Assembly: GCA_902795905.1 (NCBI GenBank)
Contig: CADBMY010000055.1
Coordinates: 1-8,065, forward strand
DNA: 8,065 bases
Reading direction: 5' to 3'
Source: an uncultured Erysipelotrichaceae bacterium
GTDB lineage: Bacteria > Bacillota_I > Bacilli_A > Erysipelotrichales > Erysipelotrichaceae
Shown one piece after another: positions 1 to 5,855 of this stretch (position 1 is the stretch's first letter; every line of letters begins with the position of its first letter). Position numbers and translations under genes: made by a program. The notes under the pieces were generated by a model. It ran no database searches, was not told the DNA's origin, and saw nothing but the letters and a program-made list of their open reading frames with translations.

Positions 1-395
1 CCAAGCACCTGTACATCTACGGTATACTTGGACAGTTCAGCTTCATATGCTGCACAGTCAGCTTCAGGATCTTCACCGCAGCCAAGAGGTACATGAACAT
101 TCTCATCGGGAATATCAATGTGATTGAACAGATTGACATGCATAAATGTCCAGTAACTCTCTCTGTGGTCTCTCGGCAGACCGATATATTCATCTAAGTT
201 GAAAGTAATAATATCTTTGTAGCTGGTGCCGTTCTCCTTGTGGTCACGGATCATCTCCTTATACAGACCAACCGGACTGGAACCTGTCGCAAGACCGAGG
301 ACAGGTGTATGGTCACCCTTCAGCACACCTTCCATAACCTTGAATGCTTCCGCACTGACTTCGTCGTAAGTCTTCTTTATCGTAATGTGAAACAT
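1..395 (-). CDS. nagB: Glucosamine-6-phosphate deaminase, N-terminal part (cut by window edge)
   Basis: The minus-strand frame beginning with ATG at 395 gives 131 complete residues before the window ends, about half of the usual NagB length of roughly 240-265. NagB converts glucosamine-6-phosphate to fructose-6-phosphate and ammonia in the cytosol, the step that sends amino sugars into glycolysis. Visible family motifs are the phosphate-binding loop LGLATGSSPVGLY (residues 33-45) and the active-site block FNLDEYIGLPRDHRESY (65-81). In that block Asp68 matches the proton-transferring Asp72 of the E. coli enzyme. The FMH-N-F-HIDIP-EN segment (84-99) also fits. The later catalytic D/H/E cluster lies outside the window. 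The start is set by a GGAGG five to six bases upstream and by agreement with the family N-terminus. The gene is divergent from the phosphodiester glycosidase gene at 494. The family assignment is secure. Whether the missing C-terminal half is intact cannot be judged. Confidence 0.95.
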   Translation of the reverse strand, partial: MFHITIKKTYDEVSAEAFKVMEGVLKGDHTPVLGLATGSSPVGLYKEMIRDHKENGTSYKDIITFNLDEYIGLPRDHRESYWTFMHVNLFNHIDIPDENVHVPLGCGEDPEADCAAYEAELSKYTVDVQVL

Positions 396-400
396 AATTT

Positions 401-406
401 ACCTCC
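401..406 (-). promoter_or_regulatory. Ribosome binding site of nagB
   Basis: On the minus strand this reads GGAGGT, with five bases between it and the ATG at 395. It is a near-perfect Shine-Dalgarno sequence and fixes the nagB start. Confidence 0.85.
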
Positions 407-433
407 GATATTTCAAGTGTATCACACATCTTA

Positions 434-461
434 ATAATAGGGATAAGTATATCTTTGCAAA
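434..461 (-). promoter_or_regulatory. Possible nagB promoter
   Basis: On the minus strand a TATTAT (439-434) can act as a -10 box, with TTTGCA (461-456) 16 bases upstream as a -35 box. Both are one or two bases from consensus. Transcription would start near 427 and leave a leader of about 30 bases holding the GGAGG. The region is AT-rich, so other -10 choices exist. Confidence 0.4.
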
Positions 462-466
462 CGTTG

Positions 467-475
467 TGTTATAAT
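467..475 (+). promoter_or_regulatory. Extended -10 promoter of the glycosidase operon
   Basis: The sequence TG-T-TATAAT is a perfect extended -10 element (TGnTATAAT, -10 hexamer 470-475). No good -35 hexamer lies 16-18 bases upstream, which fits an extended -10 promoter. Transcription would start near 481-483. This puts the ATG at 479 before the transcript begins and favours the ATG at 494, with a leader of only about 12 bases and no Shine-Dalgarno sequence. The element sits inside a 13-base palindrome (467-479). Confidence 0.6.
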
Positions 476-493
476 AACATGGTTATAAATAGT

Positions 494-1507
494 ATGACGG
501 TACGCAGAAAGAAAAAACGCAGGCTTAAAGCCGGTATACGAAGATTCAGCCGTAAGACTCTGATCTTCATCATTACAACGATGGTGATCGGCGCCATTAC
601 AGGTTATCTGGCACTTCTGCTGTTATTTAAGGGACCTTCCCCTTCGTTCAGCAATCTTTTTATTGCGACTTTCTATGAGACCCGCAGAGGCAAGGCAGTC
701 GTGCGCTGGTTCTTCAGCGAAGAAGAGATCACAGCCATCCTGTCCAAGAATCAGCCGACATATACTACGGAGATCACCTGGAGCAATGAGGAATACTTCA
801 ATATTCCTGCTAATGAGAAAAACAAGATCGAGATCCTGGATGTCAGCGGTTCTACATTTAACGGTAAGCTGATGATCGTCAGAGACCCTTCCCGTATGGC
901 TCTCGGTGTCAATACACTGATGGGTGCAGCCGGTGCCCAGGGCTTTGTCGTCCAGGACTACGTTATCTCGGAAGGTGCCATAGCCGGGATCAATGCCGGC
1001 GGTTTTGACGATCCTAACGGACGCGGTGACGGTTCCATCCCCTGGGGTGTTGTCATCAAGGACGGAGAGCTTGTTGCCGGACGTATGGATGAATGGGTAA
1101 CACTGATTGGTTTTAATGATCACGATCACCTGATCGTAGGCAATATGACAGCTGCGGATGCTCTGGAATGGCATGTACGTGATGCCGTTACCTTCGGCCC
1201 TGTTCTGATCGTTAACGGTGAAGCGGTAGCGATCACCGGTACCGGCGGCGGTCTGAATCCCCGTACTGTCATCGGTCAGCGCGGTGATGGCGCCGTACTG
1301 CTGCTTGTCATCAACGGCCGTACGACCACCAGCCTTGGGGCATCCTATGAAGACTGTATCAGGATCATGCTTGAGCATGGTGCGATCAATGCGGCAAATC
1401 TCGACGGAGGCAGCTCTTCCGTCATGGTATATAACGGTGAGATCATCAACAATATCGTGTCAATGCGCGGAGACAGGACGGTGCCAACAGCATGGATCGT
1501 AAAGTAA
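494..1507 (+). CDS. Membrane-anchored phosphodiester glycosidase family protein (NAGPA-like)
   Basis: The protein has 337 residues. A very basic cytoplasmic N-terminus (RRKKKRR at 4-10, more Arg/Lys to 21) is followed by one membrane segment (about 22-45), then an extracellular domain. The domain shows the signatures of the phosphodiester glycosidase family (NAGPA, old name DUF2233): GINAGGF at 165-171, FGP at 234-236, NPRT at 255-258 and NLDGGSSS at 302-309 near the C-terminus. The animal member removes GlcNAc from a phosphodiester-linked sugar. Bacterial members are usually annotated as exopolysaccharide-related, and their substrates are mostly unknown. An outside-facing role on a sugar-phosphate polymer is inferred. 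In-frame alternatives are TTG at 455 and ATG at 479. Both overlap or precede the promoter and would only add residues before the basic stretch, so ATG 494 is preferred. The gene end overlaps the next gene by 16 bases, indicating translational coupling. The family call is strong. The substrate is unknown. Confidence 0.85.
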   Translation: MTVRRKKKRRLKAGIRRFSRKTLIFIITTMVIGAITGYLALLLLFKGPSPSFSNLFIATFYETRRGKAVVRWFFSEEEITAILSKNQPTYTTEITWSNEEYFNIPANEKNKIEILDVSGSTFNGKLMIVRDPSRMALGVNTLMGAAGAQGFVVQDYVISEGAIAGINAGGFDDPNGRGDGSIPWGVVIKDGELVAGRMDEWVTLIGFNDHDHLIVGNMTAADALEWHVRDAVTFGPVLIVNGEAVAITGTGGGLNPRTVIGQRGDGAVLLLVINGRTTTSLGASYEDCIRIMLEHGAINAANLDGGSSSVMVYNGEIINNIVSMRGDRTVPTAWIVK

Positions 1508-2598
1508 ACAGAAAACCAAAGACACGCACCAGTTATGAGGAACGTCTGCGTCTTGGCAAGGGCTTCCTGTTCCACTGGCTCACCTATGTCCTCTTTGCCT
1601 TGATCGTCTGTACGGTCGGTTTGACCTATATGTACTTCTGGCTGCAGAGATATGAGGAGCACAGCGTCAACGGAGCGATGACCCGGTACATGCAGATGGT
1701 AGGCAATCATGAGTGGGATGCGATCTACGATGAAGATGTTGAAAACTTCCTCGAACTGAATGACCGTATCACCTATGAAAACTACCTGATCTGGCTGTAC
1801 GGCGATGCCAATGTCTCCGGTATGACCTTCAGTTATTCGGGCAGCGACAGCTATTCCGACTACTACGATGTCTATTACCAGCAGGAAAAGCTCTGTGCTC
1901 TTGAAGTACATAAGGATGAAGCGACCGACAGTTGGAAAGTCCGTACGGTATCGCAGTCAAAGCGTTACTCCTTTGATGTCATGGAAGGCACAAACTTCCG
2001 TATTAACGGTATCCAGATCGATGATACGTTCTATAACGAAGAGGATCACGTACCGATGGGCTTTGAGAACTACGGCTTTGAGAATCTGCTTCCGAACACC
2101 AAACGGTATTATATCGACAGTTTCATCAATGCCCCTGCCCTCGAGCTGACCAATCCATCCTATACGTATGTACTTGATCATGTACGCAATAACTTCTATA
2201 TCGGTCCTTCTCCCGATCCGGAGATGATCGATATCTATACAAAGGAGATCACGGATACAGCGATCGCCTACTGTAAGTACATTACCAAGGACGGCACCTT
2301 CTATGCCCTCAACCAGCATCTCTACCCGAATACAACGTTCTATTACAATATTCTGGGCTTTGACCCGCAGTGGTTCTCCAACCATGATGCGATCGAATTC
2401 AAGAATATCGAAGTATTCGATCTGATGCCGATCGGTGATAACTTCTTCCTGGGGTCGATCTCCTTCGACTACCATGTCATCGCTTCCGATGTATCCAAGA
2501 CATACTCCAGTACCTATCAGCTGTTCTTTGTCAAAAACAGCTACGGACAGTGGCGTATGTTTGATATGTCGATCATCAGTGACAGCGGAAATCAATAA
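1492..2598 (+). CDS. Single-pass membrane protein of unknown function, large extracellular part
   Basis: I do not recognise a named family. The 368-residue protein has a basic cytoplasmic tail (1-27), one membrane segment (about 28-50) and an outside region of about 315 residues, so it should be a type II-oriented surface protein. The outside part seems to have three sections. Residues 58-152 (start GAMTRYMQMVGNHEWDAIY, end DSWKVRTV) look like an NTF2-like or DUF4878-like fold. Residues 158-180 (FDVMEGTNFRINGIQIDD) recall the short beta modules of TcaA-like surface proteins. Residues 253-362 look like a second NTF2-like unit ending in QWRMFDMSII. The fold statements are inference from pattern only. 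The protein is rich in Tyr and Phe and has no clear catalytic motif. Its start overlaps the glycosidase gene by 16 bases, with a weak AGGA about 13 bases upstream, so it is probably translated by coupling and may be an accessory or scaffold for the glycosidase. Confidence 0.8.
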   Translation: MDRKVNRKPKTRTSYEERLRLGKGFLFHWLTYVLFALIVCTVGLTYMYFWLQRYEEHSVNGAMTRYMQMVGNHEWDAIYDEDVENFLELNDRITYENYLIWLYGDANVSGMTFSYSGSDSYSDYYDVYYQQEKLCALEVHKDEATDSWKVRTVSQSKRYSFDVMEGTNFRINGIQIDDTFYNEEDHVPMGFENYGFENLLPNTKRYYIDSFINAPALELTNPSYTYVLDHVRNNFYIGPSPDPEMIDIYTKEITDTAIAYCKYITKDGTFYALNQHLYPNTTFYYNILGFDPQWFSNHDAIEFKNIEVFDLMPIGDNFFLGSISFDYHVIASDVSKTYSSTYQLFFVKNSYGQWRMFDMSIISDSGNQ

Positions 2599-2629
2599 AG
2601 AGTCAGATTACTCTGACTCTTCTTTTTTT
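2598..2629 (+). terminator. Rho-independent terminator of the glycosidase operon
   Basis: A perfect 10-base-pair stem (2598-2607 with 2612-2621, AAGAGTCAGA against TCTGACTCTT) closes a four-base loop (TTAC). It is followed by C and seven T (2623-2629). The stem begins on the last base of the upstream stop codon. It also encodes the last residues and stop codon of the convergent lipoprotein gene. On the minus strand the same hairpin is followed only by a weak T-rich stretch, so it may stop that transcript less well. Confidence 0.9.
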
Positions 2630-3234
2630 GCGTTTTCGGCAGCGATCAGTCCGTATCCCCAGAATGTACCGTCATTGGTAAACAGAGGCTCACAGGCGGC
2701 TGTACCGTTGTTGTAAGCTTCCGTCTTCATGCATGATTCTTCCCCTGTCTCGCCGATATACAGTGTCTCGTAGAATTCGAGATCTTCGGAGAGGACAACT
2801 TTGCAGGGACGCCCGGGATCCCTGGCATTTTCACTGTCACAGGTCGACGGTGTCGGCTCGGGATCAGGCTGCGGATCTGTATTCTCCGGCGGTGTGATCT
2901 CCGGGGGCAGCTGGTTCTCTTCCAGCACCTTCACGATGATACCCACTTCCGTCTCATTTCCGGAAGTATCCACACAGATCAGAACCGGATAGTATTCACC
3001 GGGTTTCTTATAATCGATATTGCCGACAACATTGACTCTCAGCAGGCCGTCGACATCATCATAGCCGGTAATATTTGAGAAATCGATCGGGTTGCCGACT
3101 GTGGTCTCAAACTCATACTGTGTAATGTTGATGTAGGGACCGTCTGTATCATAACTTGTACTGCTGTGTGTAAGCACCGAACATCCGATCAGCAGGACAA
3201 GCGGTACCGCACAGAGTTTCAAATATCTTTTCAT
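2608..3234 (-). CDS. Lipoprotein with Ig-like (DUF5011-like) domain and four-cysteine C-terminal region
   Basis: The 208-residue protein starts with a short basic signal peptide and a lipobox, LIGC at 15-18, so Cys18 should be lipidated and the protein held on the outer face of the membrane. Residues about 32-105 resemble a single bacterial Ig-like or DUF5011 module: a dD-vDG step at 59-63, a KKPGEYYP strand turn at 76-83 and VDTSGNE at 88-94. A linker rich in Pro, Glu and Asp (109-130) leads to a C-terminal part of about 75 residues with four cysteines (132, 144, 168, 181), which could form two disulphides outside the cell. I do not recognise that last part. The in-frame GTG at 3270 would add 12 residues before the signal peptide and lies upstream of the -10 box, so ATG 3234 is chosen. 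The protein is probably a surface or binding protein with unknown ligand. No catalytic motif is visible. Confidence 0.85.
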   Translation of the reverse strand: MKRYLKLCAVPLVLLIGCSVLTHSSTSYDTDGPYINITQYEFETTVGNPIDFSNITGYDDVDGLLRVNVVGNIDYKKPGEYYPVLICVDTSGNETEVGIIVKVLEENQLPPEITPPENTDPQPDPEPTPSTCDSENARDPGRPCKVVLSEDLEFYETLYIGETGEESCMKTEAYNNGTAACEPLFTNDGTFWGYGLIAAENAKKEESE

Positions 3235-3241
3235 ACAAACT

Positions 3242-3247
3242 ATTATA
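3242..3247 (-). promoter_or_regulatory. -10 box of the lipoprotein gene, probably leaderless transcript
   Basis: On the minus strand this is a perfect TATAAT. Only seven bases separate it from the ATG at 3234, so transcription should start at or within a base of the start codon. No Shine-Dalgarno sequence is present. No convincing -35 hexamer lies 16-18 bases upstream. Confidence 0.6.
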
Positions 3248-3303
3248 CCGAAAAGACAATGTATAAGCACTGTAAATTGTTTAAGTTAAGCGATACATAT
3301 GTC

Positions 3304-3312
3304 TGATAAAAT
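3304..3312 (+). promoter_or_regulatory. Possible extended -10 promoter of the dehydrogenase gene
   Basis: The sequence TG-A-TAAAAT fits an extended -10 element. It would give a start near 3319 and a leader of about 18 bases that contains the AAGGAGG. The -35 region is poor, and the AT-rich intergenic stretch offers other choices. Confidence 0.4.
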
Positions 3313-3324
3313 GAAATCAGTAGT

Positions 3325-3331
3325 AAGGAGG
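3325..3331 (+). promoter_or_regulatory. Ribosome binding site of the dehydrogenase gene
   Basis: AAGGAGG with five bases to the ATG at 3337 is a full Shine-Dalgarno match and fixes the start. Confidence 0.9.
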
Positions 3332-3336
3332 TCATC

Positions 3337-4416
3337 ATGAATACTTATAAGATCGGCGTACTCAACGGTGATGATATCGGTCTTGAGATCGTCCCTGTCG
3401 CTGTCGATGTACTGAAAGCCGCCGCTGCCAGAAACAATGTACAGATCGACTGGCATCACCTTCCTGTAGGATACACATCCTTCCTCGAACACGGTACAAC
3501 TCTGCTTCCTTCCGTACAGGAAGAACTGTATACACTGGATGGCTGGATCCTGGGACCGATCGGTCATATGGCCTACCCGAAGGATGAACCGCAGTGTTTC
3601 AATCCGCATCCGATCCTGCGCCGTGATTATGACCTTGTCTCCAATATCCGCCCTGCCAAGTCATATCCGACAGTTCCCTGCATCAAGGACAATGTTGATC
3701 TCGTGATCATCCGTGAGAATAACGAAGGCTTCCAGCCCGACAGAAACATGTTCATGGGCAACAGCGAATGCATGCCTACACCGGATATGGCACTGTCCCT
3801 GCGTGTCATCACAAAGCGCAACAGTCAGATCGTTGCCAGAGAAGGCTTCGAGCTTGCCCGCAAGCGGAATAAACTGAAGAAAGTAACAGCGATACACAAG
3901 AATACGGTATTCAAGTTAGGCTGCGGACTGTTTATCGATTCATGCCGTGAGATTGCGAAGGAGTATCCCGATATCGAGTTTGAAACATGTGTCGTCGATA
4001 CCTTTGCGATGAAGATGCTGATGCATCCGGAAAACTATGATGTCGTCATTACAACAAATATGTTCGGTGATATTCTTACCGATGAAGCTGCCGGACTTGT
4101 CGGCGGTCTCGGTATGGCCGCGGGTCTCTGTGCAGGACCGAAGTACTGCATGGCACAGGCTACTCACGGTTCTGCCCCGGATATCTCCGGCAAAGGCATT
4201 GCCAACCCGTTTGCGATGATCAAATCAGCACAGATGATGCTGGACTGGCTGGGAAGCAGACATCAGGATCCCGCTGCACTGAAAGCTGCCGAAGACATCG
4301 AATGGGCACTGGAAAAGGCCCTGGAAGACAAGGCATCAGTCACCCCTGATCTTGGCGGTACCGCCTCTACCGTACAGATGGGTGAAGAAGTCTGCCGGCT
4401 GATCCGTGAACGCTGA
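3337..4416 (+). CDS. Isocitrate/isopropylmalate dehydrogenase family protein, exact substrate unknown
   Basis: This is a 359-residue cytosolic beta-decarboxylating dehydrogenase, the normal length for the family that oxidises 2-hydroxyacids such as isocitrate, 3-isopropylmalate, homoisocitrate or tartrate with metal and NAD(P). Visible landmarks are GDDIGLEI at 11-18, substrate-binding arginines in LRRDYDL (94-100), NIRP (103-106) and IIREN (124-128), the catalytic Lys188 in HKNTV, and metal-binding aspartates 221, 245 and 249. The strong family signature NMFGDILTDEAAGLVGGLG covers 241-259. The cofactor loop HGSAPDISGKGIANP (277-291) carries Asp282, which in isopropylmalate dehydrogenases favours NAD over NADP. 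The usual active-site Tyr after RENxEG is replaced by Gln133 (RENNEGFQPDRN), so the reaction may differ from the classical enzymes. No leucine, lysine or citrate-cycle gene is next to it, and it forms a single-gene unit with its own terminator. The family is certain and the substrate open. Confidence 0.9.
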   Translation: MNTYKIGVLNGDDIGLEIVPVAVDVLKAAAARNNVQIDWHHLPVGYTSFLEHGTTLLPSVQEELYTLDGWILGPIGHMAYPKDEPQCFNPHPILRRDYDLVSNIRPAKSYPTVPCIKDNVDLVIIRENNEGFQPDRNMFMGNSECMPTPDMALSLRVITKRNSQIVAREGFELARKRNKLKKVTAIHKNTVFKLGCGLFIDSCREIAKEYPDIEFETCVVDTFAMKMLMHPENYDVVITTNMFGDILTDEAAGLVGGLGMAAGLCAGPKYCMAQATHGSAPDISGKGIANPFAMIKSAQMMLDWLGSRHQDPAALKAAEDIEWALEKALEDKASVTPDLGGTASTVQMGEEVCRLIRER

Positions 4417-4435
4417 TCCTGACATACACATAAAC

Positions 4436-4457
4436 AAGCTCCGCAAAGGAGCTTTTT
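4436..4457 (+). terminator. Rho-independent terminator of the dehydrogenase gene
   Basis: A seven-base-pair stem (AAGCTCC at 4436-4442 with GGAGCTT at 4448-4454) closes a GCAAA loop. The T run covers 4453-4457, followed by CTTTC. It starts 19 bases after the stop codon and ends about 24 bases before the -10 box of the next operon. Confidence 0.85.
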
Positions 4458-4481
4458 CTTTCTGCAGGCATAAAATCCACT

Positions 4482-4487
4482 TATAAT
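4482..4487 (+). promoter_or_regulatory. -10 box of the O-acyltransferase operon, probably leaderless transcript
   Basis: A perfect TATAAT lies six bases before the ATG at 4494, so transcription should start on or next to the start codon. No Shine-Dalgarno sequence is present. The -35 position (about 4459-4464, TTTCTG) directly follows the T tract of the preceding terminator and is a poor match. Confidence 0.6.
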
Positions 4488-4493
4488 ATACTC

Positions 4494-5849
4494 ATGGAAT
4501 TTAACTCCCTGTTTTTTATGATGATCTGTCTTCCGCTGTTTATCCTGATCATGCGGATGACCGCCAATACCAAGGCAGAGCCGTATATCCTGCTGTGTTT
4601 TTCCCTGCTCTTCTATCTTCTCAGCGATATCCGCAGCTTCCTGCTGTTATCTGTATTTATCCTGTTCACCTGGATCTCTGCCCAAGCCGTACACCGGCAT
4701 TCTTCGCTCTATCCGCTGTATCTTCTGATTACAGCAGGCCTTCTCAGTATATTCAAGTACGGATCATTCATCATCTCACACCTCGGTGCTTATCTGCACG
4801 GGGCTTCCGCGATCAGCCTGATCATGCCGGTCGGCATCAGTTTCTATATATTTACCGGGATCTCCTATGTCAGTGATGTCTATTACGGCAAATATCCGCC
4901 TGAACGCAGACTGCTGTTTCTCGCCTCGTATCTGACCTTCTTCCCGACGATCGTCTCCGGTCCTCTGCACCGCTACGAAGCCTACAGGGCATACCTGAAT
5001 ACACACCGGATCAACTGTGATTCCATCGCCTACGGACTGCGACGCTTCATTCTCGGACTTGGCAAAAAAGTTATTCTTGCCAATCAGCTGGCGCTGATCA
5101 CTTCCGCGATATTTTCACAGAAAGAGCTGTCTCTGCTTCCGGCCTGGTACGGACTGATCGCCTATACACTGCAGATCTATTATGATTTCAGTTCCTACAG
5201 TGATATGGCTATAGGTATAGCCGCAATGATCGGCTATCAGCTGCCGGAGAATTTCGATCACCCCTATCTGGCGGTATCATTTCAGGACTTCTGGAGACGC
5301 TGGCATATCACCCTGTCTCGGTGGTTCCGTGACTATGTGTACATACCTCTTGGCGGCAACCGCGTCAGTACGCTGAAGTGGCTGCGAAACATGCTTATCG
5401 TATGGATCCTGACCGGTATCTGGCATGGTTCATCTGTTAACTTTGTGCTTTGGGGATTGTGGAACTTCCTGTTTCTGGTTCTGGAGCGCAAGGTATACCG
5501 GATCAAGAATCCGGTACTGGGCTGGATCGTGACGATGCTGATCGTCAGCGGCGGCTGGCTGCTCTTCCGTGTCACATCATTCAGTCAGCTGAAGATGTAT
5601 GTCAGAGCCCTGCTGGGCAGAGGCATCCCCCTGAATATGCTGTATATCCGTTCTCTGGATATTCTCTGGCTGATCCCTCTCGTCGGTGTTTCATTCCTCC
5701 TGCTGTTTGTGCCGCTGATCCGTTTTCCTTCAAAACAAAAAAAGCAGTACGGACTTCTCTACGATCTGTTCCTGTTCATGATTCTGTGTATATCTGTATT
5801 CCTGATCATCAGCGGTTCCTACTCCGCGTTTATCTATTTTGGATTCTGA
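4494..5849 (+). CDS. MBOAT family membrane O-acyltransferase (AlgI-like)
   Basis: The 451-residue polytopic membrane protein has about ten hydrophobic segments spread over its length. It belongs to the AlgI/DltB/PatA-like branch of the MBOAT family, which moves acyl (usually acetyl) groups across the membrane for transfer to surface polymers. Motifs in order are the family N-terminus MEFNSLFF, the block MPVGISFYIF (111-120), SGPLHRYE (155-162), YYDFSSYSDMAIGIA (229-243), DFWRRWHITLSRWFRDY (265-281) with His271, IPLGGNR (284-290) and LTGIWHGSSVNFVLWG (306-321) with His311. His271 and His311 match the invariant histidines of the family. The start agrees with AlgI-like proteins, which commonly begin M-x-F-N-S, and this supports a leaderless mRNA. 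The next gene encodes a DHHW-type partner, the usual arrangement for surface polysaccharide acylation. The polymer is unknown: no glycosyltransferase or teichoic acid gene is in view. Confidence 0.93.
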   Translation: MEFNSLFFMMICLPLFILIMRMTANTKAEPYILLCFSLLFYLLSDIRSFLLLSVFILFTWISAQAVHRHSSLYPLYLLITAGLLSIFKYGSFIISHLGAYLHGASAISLIMPVGISFYIFTGISYVSDVYYGKYPPERRLLFLASYLTFFPTIVSGPLHRYEAYRAYLNTHRINCDSIAYGLRRFILGLGKKVILANQLALITSAIFSQKELSLLPAWYGLIAYTLQIYYDFSSYSDMAIGIAAMIGYQLPENFDHPYLAVSFQDFWRRWHITLSRWFRDYVYIPLGGNRVSTLKWLRNMLIVWILTGIWHGSSVNFVLWGLWNFLFLVLERKVYRIKNPVLGWIVTMLIVSGGWLLFRVTSFSQLKMYVRALLGRGIPLNMLYIRSLDILWLIPLVGVSFLLLFVPLIRFPSKQKKQYGLLYDLFLFMILCISVFLIISGSYSAFIYFGF

Positions 5850-5852
5850 GGT
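5848..5852 (+). promoter_or_regulatory. Close-spaced ribosome binding site of the DHHW gene
   Basis: GAGGT overlaps the TGA stop of the acyltransferase gene and lies only three bases before the ATG at 5856. The spacing is shorter than usual, so translation of the second gene probably depends on coupling to the first. Confidence 0.5.
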
Positions 5853-5855
5853 ACT

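Noticed and set aside
455..475. TTGCAA (455-460) as -35 for the TATAAT at 470-475
   Set aside because: The spacer is only nine bases, far below the needed 16-18. The extended -10 element explains the promoter without a -35.
455..493. Longer glycosidase start at TTG 455 or ATG 479
   Set aside because: The TTG lies upstream of the extended -10 promoter and the ATG at 479 overlaps the spacer just after it, before the expected transcript start. Neither has a convincing ribosome binding site, and the extra residues come before the basic tail and membrane helix.
623..1378. 251-residue minus-strand open frame opposite the glycosidase gene
   Set aside because: It lies fully inside a gene with clear family motifs on the plus strand, has no ribosome binding site or recognisable product, and is explained by codon bias creating an open antisense frame.
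1345..2595. 188- and 212-residue minus-strand open frames opposite the glycosidase/membrane protein operon
   Set aside because: Both are antisense to coupled plus-strand genes and their translations look like mirrored codons rich in Ile, Val and Asp, with no family resemblance.
3235..3270. Lipoprotein start at GTG 3270
   Set aside because: It would put 12 residues before the lipoprotein signal peptide and start upstream of the TATAAT at 3242-3247. The ATG at 3234 gives a textbook signal peptide.
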